Shown piece by piece: positions 20,702-31,951 of a stretch of 64,000 bases of DNA. The translations under genes and the position numbers were made by a program. The notes beneath the pieces are model-generated. The model searched no databases. It was given only the letters and a program-made list of their open reading frames with translations, and was not told the DNA's origin. The DNA is taken from NCBI GenBank assembly GCA_010093605.1, contig MU004187.1, forward strand, positions 1,496,018 to 1,560,017. Reading direction: 5' to 3'. This DNA comes from Lophium mytilinum. Lineage: Eukaryota; Ascomycota; Dothideomycetes; Mytilinidiales; Mytilinidiaceae. How positions within the stretch are numbered: position 1 is the stretch's first letter; every line of letters begins with the position of its first letter.

Positions 20702-23068
20702 GTTCAATGGCGACGGTCAGCTTCTCGAGCTGCTTCGGCGGTCTCACTCTCGTCGCAGCGTCGACGCCCGGAGAGGCAGTTCGGTGGAGTCTTTAGCGAT
20801 GACGGCAGCTTGGTGAGGTGCAGACACGAATGGCACTACTACTGGGCCAGGGTCACGCCGTGGGCCATTGGCGTCTTGACAGAGAGGTACTACTGATGGA
20901 GGCCGAGCCCGTGGGGGGGGTTGTCTCATTGATATGTACTATTCACAACTCGGTGTTGTCTGGGGCGTCGGCCGCGACGGGCTGCTGAGACTGCTCCTTC
21001 TGCGGCCCCTCGTTTGTGCCCGTCTGCCTGTTTCGACTACTGGGCCCAAAAGTAAGCACATATTATGTGCGAGGGAGCAAGTCGGCCGTTACCATTGTGT
21101 GGGTTGGTATCCCGCTAGGATACCTCGTAGTGTGGGAGTCCCCTGCACGCTGCCCATCAACGCCACCACGGTGCAATGATATGGGAGGCGGAACGCGAAT
21201 TGCTTTTCTCTCCCCCCGGCGCTCCCTTCAGCACCAACCAGCCTAGCTACGGATATCTCCCCTGCTCGCTCACTGCGCGGATATTATGGCGACAGTGGGT
21301 GGATTAGCCGTCGCTTCAGCCGCCTCCTGTATGGTATAGAACTCTCCCAATCCGCTATCGAACCACCCTAAACCATCATCGATCTGCCCCTCGAGGCCTC
21401 GAAGCAGCCGCGGCGGATACCTGCTCGCTGCCGTGCCTGGCCTGACAGCATCCAGGGCCCCCTTTCTCGTCCCCGGATCGCTGCAGCAAGCCGCGCGCGG
21501 AGGTTGTTTGCATGCGTTCAACACTGCAGGCACAATGCAGGCCACAGCGCAGCCTTCCCGTTGGTCGCGTTTCGAGTGGCGTCGGCTGCAGTTACACAAT
21601 CTCAGCACCTGGGGACGCCTAGGAGACACCTGGGAGACGCCCTGGACACGGCACTGAGGCTTGTCTCGGCCAGGCACGACCGCACTGCATTCCCCCACGA
21701 GCTTCTTTAGCATGTGGCTGCAGCAGCCCTCCCCCCAAAGTCCGCGGGGTGCAAGGAGCCGGGTACGCTATCAGAGCCAAGAGCAGAGAGCGTTGAAGAA
21801 ACGGCCGCTTGGGCCGAATAATTATGGGGACCGACGGAGCGCCTCAATGGCTTACTGCTGACTTTGTCAATACTGTGCAGTACGCGCTCGTGTACGGAAA
21901 TCCGGTCGGATATTGCACGCTATTGGATCCTATGCCCGGTACATATCCTACAAAGGCTATTGTCAAATCACTTATCCGCGCGATTGACGGGGACAAGCCC
22001 GATTGTGTCTTAGGCGGCATGCCGTCCGTTCCTATCGCATTCGGTCCGTCTCAAGGAATAAGGAGCTCTCTGCGACGCTCTTTCGTCGACTCAAACACCC
22101 ATGGCCAACAGATACGCCTCGTAGACGTTCTGCCAATGTTACATGTGGTGCACAAGTTCAAGACTGACTCTCCACTCGGGGAAAAGCGTGCAGGCAAGAC
22201 GCCTCGCTCGCATCACCACTGCACAGAACACGAAAGAGGAATTGACTCTCCAATGGAACGTAAGTGAGGTAAGGAAACATCTGGCCAGCTACAGAGCCAC
22301 CGCCCATAGAGCAGGTATCACTTTGGAGACGGGCGGCCGCCGAGCTTGCCGTGCATGCCCCGTACCTGCATGCCATTCTGTTGATTGGTGCGTTCTGACT
22401 CCCACCCAGCCGTTGGGCGGCGGCGAAGCTATGACAACTATCACCAAGTATTTCGTGGGACAGCATCCTTCGAACGGGTCGGCTTAGACTCAAAGGTTTT
22501 GTGGTCTATCAACAGTCTTGCTACAACTCGGCGAATTACCGCGGAAGCAGAACCGACTAGTCTTGCCTGATGCGCACCAGGCAGGTGGTGCAGACCTTGC
22601 GTTCATCCGGATCGTCGGTGGATTTAAAGTTGACATCTCAGCCTTGCAGATCTTATTCTGACACAATGGTGTGCGTCGCTTGGCTCAGACAGGAATCAGT
22701 TGGACGATCGCATATGTATGTAGGTAGGAATAGTAGGTAGTTTGCAGTAATTCATATCTCGAGATACCCTCTAGTTATCAGTGAGTGTTTGCCCGCAGCG
22801 CGCGCATCGTGGGAGGGTAGTACAGTGCAAATCCGGCCAATCCAGCGATCGCAACAATTTACGTCAAAACCCCAATCAGAACACCACGGGTCTGCCGTAT
22901 CTGGCATAGCGCTCCCCACGCTTGAGATCAGACATTCGAAGCGTCAAGGCTGGGGGCGGACATTCGCAGGAGCCACAGTCTGCCACACCACCACCACGCG
23001 CACGGATGACAGATATCCGCTAAACGCGGCCCGGTTGACGCAACATCACTTGGACCCTGATTTCAACA
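20702..23068. other. 2.4 kb divergent intergenic region, no supported gene
   Basis: Lies between the divergent TSC1 (-) and IAH1 (+) genes. It is GC-rich around 21.2-21.8 kb. Frames such as 21809-22267 (+) have no recognisable domain, no A-rich start context and no intron support. I see no repeat, RNA gene or transposon end. Confidence 0.5.
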
Positions 23069-25043
23069 ATGGAAAGCACCGTGCAGCTCCCGAAGATCGT
23101 CCTCTTTGGCGACTCGCTGACGGACTGGGGTTTCGATGAATACAATGGTGGTTTCGGATGGGCATTGGAAGAAGAATACAAGGACAAGGCAGAGGTGCTC
23201 AACGAAGGTATGCTACGCGATACTTCATGCGAGATAGCGATTTCAAACTTAATCGCTAACCCCCGACAACCAGGTCGCGCAGGGTAAGGAAACCATCCGC
23301 AGATCAGATAAACTCAGGGTCCTGATCTGATCTTCCACGAGCTCACCGATTGTGTACATGCAGGTGTGGCGCCCGTTCCTGCCTATTGGCTTACTCAGCA
23401 CGATACTGTATATCTATCCTTCCGTTGTAGCTAGCTTCCTCCCTCACTCATCAAACAATACAATACTTGACCATCACCGAGCCGCTGCTGAACGAACTCT
23501 ATCACAGCTGGCGCCCGACGAGAGGCAGCAGTCATAACAGAGCTCAGGAAGATGGAAGATAGCAGCAATTGGATGGATCCTGCTTCGCTGTCCGGGACAC
23601 AAGCAGTCATCGGTCGTCTAGGGCGGTCGAGATACCTGCCGTTAGGAACGTGCAGATGCGGTTGGAGTCCGGGACTTCGACTATGGGCCACACATTCACC
23701 GTCAGGGACACCGAACAACAGCATCAAGTCATGATTCTCCTTGTCAGGGACACATTGAATCAACATACCAGTTGGACTGGAACCCCTCTACGGCATACAC
23801 ATCTCACTCCCGAATACATCAACTCCAGCCATCACCGACATCCCCTTATGATGGCACCCCATAACAGCATACACATCCTCGACATCAGCGATCTAGAGGA
23901 GGATAACGGGCATCACATTCAACCTCATGCACGACAGTACTTGATTCTGGACATCCACAACAGGCACCTTTCAAAGCAGCATCTGTACACTATTCACAAA
24001 CCCACATTCGCTGTTCAGGAGGAAGGAGCATTTGACATGGAGACTTGGAAGGAGATTTGGGAGGACACTCATTCACATCTGTACTCCACTACCCTAGCAC
24101 CACATCTACCTTGGAGATACTCACTGGTTGCGAGCTGATGCTCTTAGTCTCAAAATGGGGGTGGCTGTGGCGCCCGTTCCTGCCTATTGGCTTACTCAGC
24201 ACGATACTGTATATCTATCCTTCCGTTGTAGCTAGCTTCCTCCCTCACTCATCAAACAATACAATACTTGACCATCACCGAGCCGCTGCTGAACGAACTC
24301 TATCACACAGGTATACATCGTCGATGCTTAGGCCCAACTTTGAGAAGATAATTTCGCGAGCGAAGAATCCGAACGCGCCCCCCACTCTCTTCTTCACCAT
24401 TTTTCTCGGAGCGAACGATGCTTGTCTACCCCCATGGTCCGGCCACGTCCCGCTGGTAGAGTATGAGGCGAATTTGAGGGCGTTCGTGGAGACGATCTTG
24501 TCCACGAAGGACTCCTTGGCAGACACCAAAATTGTGCTTATCACTCCACCTCCGATCAACATCCGCGACGCACTGCCAGATTACCCGGATGGGTCCGACA
24601 GCGAGGACTTGCAGGCGTCTCTGGAGGAGGAGAAAAAGTCAAGTGGCTACCGCACTTATATGAGCAAGAAACAGTACGCCGAAAAAGCCATGGAGATTGC
24701 GGAATCATACGGAGCAGTCACAGATAGAGTCATCGGTTTGAACCTCTGGAAAAGCCTAATAGACACCGCACTTGAACAGCAAGGCAGACTGCACGCTGAA
24801 GATGCTTACGATGAGAAAAAGCTGCCAGGATGCGGACTTCCTGGCGCCAAGGAATTCGAGGAGGGCTTCTTCACAGATGGGTTGCATTTCGGTCCCTCGG
24901 TGAGTTTGATGCTCTATTGAAATATATAGCGAGACGCTAACCACTACTCATGCGACGATCTTCAGACCTACAAGCTGCTTTCAGAGGATTTGATCACCGC
25001 CGTGCTTCAGAAGTGGCCGGAACTAGGGAGGTATAAGCTCTGA
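23069..25043 (+). CDS. IAH1: Isoamyl acetate-hydrolysing esterase-like GDSL hydrolase, intron invaded by an LTR element
   Basis: SGNH/GDSL esterase of the yeast Iah1 type, acting on short-chain acetate esters. Block I is IVLFGDSLTDWG (nucleophile Ser16), block III is LGANDA, and the C-terminal Asp-His pair is DGLHFGPS. Exons: 23069-23207, 23274-23283 (10 nt), 24311-24899, 24966-25043; phases agree and the product is 271 aa, near the family norm. The third exon resumes GRAG-YTSSMLRP exactly. Intron 2 (23284-24310) is 1,027 bp because a 943 bp LTR-type element sits in it. Without the element and one target copy the intron would be 80 bp. The acceptor used now lies in the duplicated CAGG after the right LTR; the original acceptor (CATGCAG at 23357-23363) remains before the left LTR. 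The coding exons look undamaged. Whether the long intron is removed efficiently is unknown. Confidence 0.88.
23365..23506. repeat. Left terminal repeat of the miniature LTR element
   Basis: 142 bp, TG...CA. Preceded by CAGG and followed by GC and the putative primer-binding site. Confidence 0.9.
24166..24307. repeat. Right terminal repeat of the miniature LTR element
   Basis: 142 bp, same sequence as the left repeat. It contains GCTGAAC (24288-24294), a good fungal branch-point match 17 nt before the acceptor AG that the flanking CAGG supplies. Confidence 0.9.
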
Positions 25044-25175
25044 TCAGTCGCGAATGTATACAGTGTCGCTACACTTTCGCTGCACATCATGACTGCATGC
25101 TTTCGTTTACATTTACATTCAGCGTGGGACTAAATGGCACACACGTGGTTTGGCTAGCTACGCCATGTTCCCTGA

Positions 25176-26353
25176 TCAGCCACGGTTCAGCGTGTTTCCT
25201 GAACCTTTCGGGTTATCTTCTTTGAACTCATCCCATGCACGCGCCTTCATCGTCTCTGCATCTGCAGCTACCAGATCGTCCTCGTTCGGCTCAGGGCGGA
25301 TCCCGGACTGCTCACCACCCCCTTCGATCATCCCACCTCTTCGCTTCTCCTCCTCTAGATACTCATCGATCGTCATGGTTGGGAGGCTGTGATCAGGCCT
25401 GAAGACGCCTTGTTTCAACACCTGTCGGTTGTCTAGCAACGTGAATGGTCGCAGAGGCTTGCCGTCGCTGCTCAGGATGGGGCCGGATGACCTCAATCCC
25501 CCAACGAGGGGGTTATCTAAGCGCTCAGAATACCCGTCCCCTCTATCTTCTTGGCGAGAGTCACCTGGGTTCTGAGGCTGTCCTGCAGGCGGTGCCGGCG
25601 GAGCTAAGGCAAGGATCTTCAACTCTTGCGCGCATGACTCTAGAGACTGAAATGTTTGGTGAACGCACAGTGCAATGTTAGTCATGTGGAGCTGCCTCAA
25701 GGCTGCATCGTCGTTCTCTAGCGCCGTGGGGTTCTGTCTGAGATACTGCAACCACTACATGAGCAAGCTTCTCAACGGCAGATTACGGAGTCGAGGCTAC
25801 GGACCTCTAATTTTCGTTTCAGCTCCTTTTCCTCCTTAAACCGCGAGATCTTCATCTCGCGTCGGGCAGCGGCGTCCGTCATTGATGCCGTAGAAAACTC
25901 GTCGCGAGCGTCGAGATAGCGCTCAAGCAGCCTAGCGTCAGACTTGGAGAGCACGTCGTACGAATCCAATAGTTTCAGGAACATCTCGTAGCAAACTTGC
26001 GCCCGCTTGATGTAGGCCTTCCGGTTGCCCCCCGTGATTTTCAAAATCAGCTCAGCGAGGTGGTAGTTAAGTGGCATGTATCTGTGAAATTTAATGTCTG
26101 CTCAAACCTAGCCCCATGGCTTCAAAGACACGTACTGCAAGTCCCCGCTCGAGATGTCATCGAGTGTCTCATTGGGGCTGTAGAGTGAGACCTGCTCTGC
26201 TACACGCAAACATTCTTCGTACGTGGCGATTGCCGCCGTGAGATTCTCCTGGTAGGCAGTGCTGTTGGAATCCCAGGATTTCTCGAGCTGGTCGCGCCGT
26301 CTTTCCGCTTCTACGAACAGCCCTCTTATGCTTTTAGGCTGGTCTTCGTCCAT
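25176..26353 (-). CDS. TAP42: TAP42-like PP2A-associated protein
   Basis: Binds catalytic subunits of PP2A-type phosphatases and links them to TORC1 signalling (yeast Tap42, human alpha4/IGBP1). The N-terminal TPR-like helical domain is clear: LFVEAERRRDQLEKSWDS, YEECLRVAEQVSLYS, NEDLDDISSGDLQY-type region, then MPLNYHLAELILKI and ARREMKISRFKEEKELK, which contains the conserved basic phosphatase-contact helix. The C-terminal part has RPFTLLDNRQVLKQGVFRPDHSLPTMTIDEYLEEEKRRG, the Tap42 signature. Exons: 26136-26353, 25805-26081, 25176-25754 (introns 54 and 50 bp, phases 2 and 0), giving 357 aa. It is transcribed divergently from DCL1 across 535 bp. With TSC1 5 kb away, the window holds two TOR-pathway genes, probably by chance. 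Confidence 0.95.
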
Positions 26354-26888
26354 TGTTTCGTTGTTAGGCGCGAGTGTCGCAGCGGATGGTGTTGTTCCGG
26401 GGTTGTCTTAGGCCTGTTCTGAGATAGATGTAGATCCTTATCTAATCAGCACGTGACCGCGAGTGTCTAACGCGACGACACGCCTTCTCTGCCCCACCAA
26501 CCTCACTCCAACAGAACTTCTGGATAATGAGGCCTAATGAACGAAACTTCGGTGCACCGTTTGATCTATATCGCTGACTGGTAGCTCCGCTTCACTTACT
26601 CTTCATGCTCTTTCGTCTCAGCTCTCAAGTTCTGCCGATTCCGTGTTTGATGTCCCATTTCACAACCTCATGATGATTGTTACCATCGCCGGATCACAGC
26701 ATCCACGAGTTTGCACACCGCTTGTTCGCGATACGCTAGGACCCGAGTCCCCTGACCCGAAGGGCGGGTTTCTTCCTTGTACGTGGCTAATTAACTAACC
26801 TCCCACCTTTGACAACTGCCTCCACTCCATTCCTACTGTTCCAACTATCAATTCTCCTCCCTATCCATAGTTGTATACTTGTACAACA
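26354..26888. promoter_or_regulatory. Divergent promoter region of TAP42 and DCL1
   Basis: 535 bp between the two start codons with no open gene. It has a CACGTGAC site at 26450-26457 (bHLH core) nearer TAP42, and a CT-rich leader immediately before the DCL1 ATG. Confidence 0.5.
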
Positions 26889-29800
26889 ATGGAGCTCGAG
26901 GAACCCTATCTAGAGGAGGAACTAGACAGTGACGAGGAGCGAGAGTTAATAAACGGTGCAGGGACCGATCACAGCGATGACGAGTCTGACATCGACATCG
27001 ACTACGACGTCGCCCATGCTCATGCTCCTAAGACCTCGTCCGAGAAGCGCAAGGCCCAAAACGAGGTTTTCGTGGCATGGGCGAACAAGAGGACAGAAGA
27101 AATCACGGAAAAAGAGGTAAAGCAGGCCATTCAGGGCGCCGACGACGAGACCTTGTCTATCAAAGACATTCTCGCAAAACAAGATGTCAGCGCAACGATT
27201 ACGAGTCCTCGAGACTACCAGATGGAGCTGTTTGAGAAAGCGAAGCAGGAGAACATCATTGCTGTTCTTGACACCGGTTCTGGCAAGACTCACATCGCGA
27301 CTCTGCTCCTCCGTCACATCCTCGATGGAGAGCTTGAGAGCCGAGCAAAGGAGAACGCCCCTAGGCTTGCTTTCTTTCTCGTAAGTCCTTCAAAGCACCA
27401 CGTATCATATCATCACAATTAATTCACCCGTAGGTGGACTCCGTCAATCTGGTCTTCCAGCAGACCAACGTTCTTCAGTGCGGTCTCGACCACAATGTTG
27501 TCGGCTTGTGCGGTTCGATGGGCGTCGACCTCTGGGAAGCTAAGACGTGGGACAAGCATTTTGCTGGCAACATGGTGATTGTTTGCACCGCGGAAGTTCT
27601 CGTCCAATGCTTGATGCACTCGTTCATCAACATGGGTAGGATCAATCTTCTCATCTTTGATGAGGCTCACCACGCCAAGAAGAATCATGCATACGCCCGG
27701 TACTGTCACTTTATCCTACTCAGCCTGGTAAATTGCTGACGTTCCAAATCAATAGGATACTCAAGGATTATTACATGGCGGAAACCGATATGTTCAAGCG
27801 ACCAAAGATCTTTGGAATGACGGCTTCGCCGGTCGATGCCAAGGTCGACGTAAAGCAAGCAGCGATGTAATCTTCCCAAATATCCTCCCCTGAATCTTTG
27901 CTAACGAGTACCAGCGAACTTGAAACCCTGTTGCATTGCAAAATTGCGACCACTTCTGATCTGACTATGATGCAGAATCAGATCAGCAAGCCTTTCGAGA
28001 ATGTGGTGTACTACGATGCCCTCACAGCTCCTTTTGAGACCCAGTTGCACCAACAGCTGAAAGCTCGCTTCGGGGATCTACGGCCTTTCCAGAACTTGTT
28101 CAGAGTCTCCAAAGAAATCAGCTCCGAGCTAGGTAGATGGGCCGCCGACATCTACTGGTCTTCTGCATTTTCGGAGGAAGAGGAGCGAAAGACTGAAATG
28201 CGACAAGAGAGGCGCTTCCATGCCCAAAAAGTAGCAAAGCCAATGGCGAAACTCGACGAAGAAGTGGCTCTGCTGCGCCAAGCTGCGGAGGTCGTGAAGA
28301 ACTTTGACTTTGGCATCCCGAAGGAAGATCTCAACGACATCAGCTCCAAAGTCAAATCCCTTGTCGAATGGCTCCAACTGTATTTCAGCAGACCAACAGA
28401 ATCCCGTTGCATAGTCTTTGTCGAACGTCGCTATACTGCGCGACTTCTATTGCTCATCGCCAAACATCTTGGCGGGTCGTATCTTCGTGGTGGAATGCTT
28501 GTCGGGGTCAACTCCACCGCTGGAGATGTCAACGTCTCGCTACGACAACAGATTCTCACGGTGGCGAGCTTCAGAAAGGGTGAGCTGAACTGCCTTTTCG
28601 CAACATCAGTGGCGGAAGAGGGCCTGGATATTCCCCAGTGCAACTTGATCGTCCGATTCGATCTCTACCGGACGATGATATCCTACGTCCAGTCAAGGGG
28701 TCGGGCACGCCACACAAACTCAAAATACCTACATATGGTTGAGAGGGGCCATCTTGCACAGGGCCAAATCGTAAACGAGGCTCGAAGCGCAGAAATAATA
28801 ATGCGCACATTTTGTCAACAGCTGCCAGCTGATCGGCTCATAGATGTGCTTGACGCGGACGTTGCGGACGAACTTGCGAAGCAAAGAGGCCTTCGAAGCT
28901 TCACTGATCCTGTAACCGGAGCGAAGCTTACCTACTCCTCAAGTCTTGGAGTCCTCGCACATTTCTGTGCTTGCCTACCACAAGGAGAAGAGGCGGTTTC
29001 ACAGCCAACCTATATCATAGCCCGGCATGGGGGGAAATTCATCTGCGAAGTGATACTTCCAGAGGCTTCACCTGTTCGCTCCGCCTTGGGTATCGCCGCA
29101 AGCAAGAAGTCCATTGCAAAGCAAGGTGCTGCATTCGAAGCGTGTATCGCGCTTAGGAAGGGCAGATACATCAATGCACATCTACTCCCGATCTATACCA
29201 AGCAGCTTCCTGCCATGCGGAACGCTCAGCTTGCGCTCGATGTTAGGAAGAAGGACCTATACCCGATGCGCACCAAGCCGGACTTCTGGAATTATGGCCG
29301 AGGCGAGCGCCCAAAGACTCTCTACATGACCGTGCTCGATTTGGACAATGGCTTGGAGAGACCTCATACGCCAATCTGTCTGCTCACCCGTCAGAAGTTT
29401 CCCGCGATGCCTGTCTTCCCTCTCTATCTTACAAACGGAACGCAGACTGGCGTCACATCTGTATCTCTCGAAAAGTCCTTCGAGGTATCAGAGGAACAGT
29501 TAGAGCAGCTTACGCTGGTGACTCTGCGAGTCTATCATGACATTTTTGCCAAGCTATTTGAGAATGACGCCTCGAAGATGAGTTATTGGCTGGTCCCTTT
29601 CAAGCCGATCGGTTCGCCACTTGATCCAAGCCACGACAACCCGTGTGATCTCATCAATTGGGAGGATGTAAACATGATCTATCGTTATGATAACGACGCA
29701 CGATGGACCCCCGAGGTTCCTAATGAGAGCTTGGCAAATCGATTCATTGTCGATTTGTGGGATGGTGGACGTAGGTTCTTCTCTATCGCTGTGGATCCGA

Positions 29801-31707
29801 GCAAGACACCCTTGGATCCCGTTCCCTCTACGGCTCCGCGCAACAAGAGATTCAACGACAACATCCTGGACTATTCCGTCAGCCTTTGGACGAAGTCAAG
29901 AACTATCCGAAAATGGGACCTGTCGCAACCAGTTGTCGCAGTCGAGAAAGTTCCATTCAGGCGCAATCTTTTGGCACCGATTGAGACCGATGACGAGATT
30001 GTTTCACAGTGCTCGGCTTATGTGTGTCCGGAGCCTTTGAGATTCTCATCTGTAAGTTGGTTTCAAGATTTTTTTGAGGCATCTGCTGACATAGAGCAGC
30101 TGCCTGCCAACTTCGTAGCCACGTGTTATACCTTCCCCGCCATCGTCCATCGTTTTGATTCGTATCTCATTGCCTTGGATGCCTGCAAAGTCTCCGGTCT
30201 CAGAGTCTGCCCTTCGCTCGCATTAGAGGCTTTGACAAAAGACTCTGATAACACTGATGACCACGAAGGAGAGAAGATCAACATTAGATCCGGTATGGGG
30301 CCAAACTACGAGCGTCTTGAGTTCATGGGCGATTGTTTCTTGAAGATGGCAACGTCAATTTCGGTATTCGTTCAACGGCCGGACGATAACGAATTCGAAT
30401 TCCATGTGAGGCGCATGTTGCTCCTATGCAATAAGAATCTCTTCAAGACGGCCAGAAAATTGCACCTCTATGAATACGTGCGTAGTATGGCGTTTTCTCG
30501 GCGACTGTGGTACCCGGAAGGTTTGAAGCTTTTGCAGGGGAAAGGAGCCAAGAAAACTAGAGACGATGTCGTCAGGGTCCGTCTAGGAGATAAATCTGTG
30601 GCCGATATCTGCGAAGCCCTCATCGGTGCCGCTTTTATGGAGGATAACAAACTCGGCACATTCGAGCCGGCGAGATGGGATCAAGCTGTAAAGGCGGTCA
30701 ACGTTATGGTTGACAACGAAGACCATAAGATGGAGAAATGGGCGGATTACTACAAAGCCTACTCGATGCCAAAGTATCAGTACGTCGAAGCCACACAATC
30801 CCAACTCAACCTAGCTGCGCAAATTGAGCAGAAGCACCCGTACCATTTCAAATGGCCCCGACTGCTCCGCTCCGCGTTCATCCACCCTTCTCAATCTTAC
30901 ATGTGGGAAAAGATCCCTCACTACCAGCGACTCGAGTTTCTTGGTGACTCTCTCCTCGACATGGTATTCGTGGCACACCTCTTCTACGGCCATCCCACCA
31001 AAGACCCTCAATGGCTCACCGAACACAAAATGCCTATGGTGTCGAACAAATTCCTCGGCGCCCTCTGCGTCAAGCTGGACTTCCACGTCCACCTTCGCCA
31101 CAACAACCAGGCCCTACAGCACCAGATTCGCGAGTACGTCACTGAGGTGAAAGAAGCGGAGCGCGAGGCCAACGGCTCGCCAGACTACTGGACGACGGTC
31201 AGCGAGCCCCCAAAATGCTTGGCTGATATCATCGAAGCGTTCGTCGGCGCACTGTTTGTCGACTCGGAGTTCGACTTCAATACCGTCCAACAGTTCTTCG
31301 ATTTGCATGTCAAGCCCTACTTCGAAGACATGAGCATTTACGACACCTTTGCGAACAATCACCCTACGACCAAGTTGACAAAATTACTCCAGGTCGATCT
31401 TGGCTGCCAGGAGTGGCGCATTGCGACGCGTATGTGCGATTCCGTCATCCCGGGTGCGCGTCCAACGGTGGTGGCGATGGTGCTTGTGCATATGAAGGTC
31501 ATTGCGGATGGCACGGCAGTGAGTGGACGGTATGCGCGCATCAAGGCGAGTAACAACGGGTTGGAACTGCTCGAGGGTCTGCCACAGTTTGAGTTTAGGC
31601 AGCGGTTCGGATGCGATTGTCAGGAGGTTGACGAGGGTCTTATGGAAGTTGACAAGACAAAAGAGGAGCTGGAGGCGGAGGCAGATAGGATGGGCAGTGC
31701 GATTTGA
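26889..31707 (+). CDS. DCL1: Dicer-like protein 1
   Basis: RNase III enzyme that cuts long dsRNA into small RNAs for RNA silencing and meiotic silencing. In order: an acidic N-terminus; DExD/H helicase with [10 protein letters not shown] (about residue 128) and [15 protein letters not shown] (about 240); helicase C-domain with [12 protein letters not shown]; Dicer dimerisation domain ([18 protein letters not shown]...); a weakly conserved middle; RNase IIIa [14 protein letters not shown] (about 1073) with [13 protein letters not shown]; RNase IIIb [15 protein letters not shown] (about 1278) with [13 protein letters not shown]; and a C-terminal dsRBD-like end. Catalytic Glu/Asp pairs are present in both RNase III domains. 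Exons: 26889-27380, 27434-27699, 27756-27866, 27915-30051, 30100-31707, giving 1,537 aa. The 48-nt fourth intron keeps an open frame when retained. Similarity to Dothideomycetes DCL1 makes DCL1 more likely than DCL2. Confidence 0.95.
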
Positions 31708-31951
31708 AGCCTTCCACGAGAGCTATGGGTTCGATTGACTTGCTTCTGCCCCGAAGGTAGGTCTTGACTGATCAGATAGAGGCAAAAAGCGTAGGGGGAG
31801 AAAAGTGTCTCTATGGATATTTGGGTGTTATGCGAGATACCCAAGGAAGATGCAAGGAGTCTGCTCTTTGCATGATGACTTTTGGCAATTGCTAGGGGCT
31901 TTCCAGCCAGGTATATTTCTCTTCTAGATTCTTTCCCAAGTCTATTTCCTG

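Larger units (their letters stand above)
23365..24307. mobile_element. TRIM-like miniature LTR element inserted in IAH1 intron 2
   Basis: A 943 bp element with two direct repeats of 142 bp that I read as identical, each starting TGTGG and ending TCACA (TG...CA). It is flanked by a 4 bp target duplication CAGG (23361-23364 and 24308-24311). A putative primer-binding site TGGCGCCCGA starts 2 nt after the left repeat. A purine-rich run (AAAATGGGGGTGG) just precedes the right repeat, suggesting plus orientation. The inside (about 660 bp) shows no gag or pol domains, as in terminal-repeat retrotransposons in miniature. It looks whole and young, with no RIP signature; each repeat is below the length usually needed to trigger RIP. 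The parent autonomous family is not in this window. Confidence 0.82.

Noticed and set aside
21809-22267. 152-codon frame in the TSC1-IAH1 gap
   Set aside because: No recognisable domain, and nothing around it supports a gene model.
23365-24307. Apparent partial duplication of the IAH1 gene region (142 bp direct repeats)
   Set aside because: The repeats are non-coding, begin TG and end CA, and are flanked by a short target duplication. They have a primer-site and purine tract at the right places, so an LTR-type element fits better than a gene duplication.
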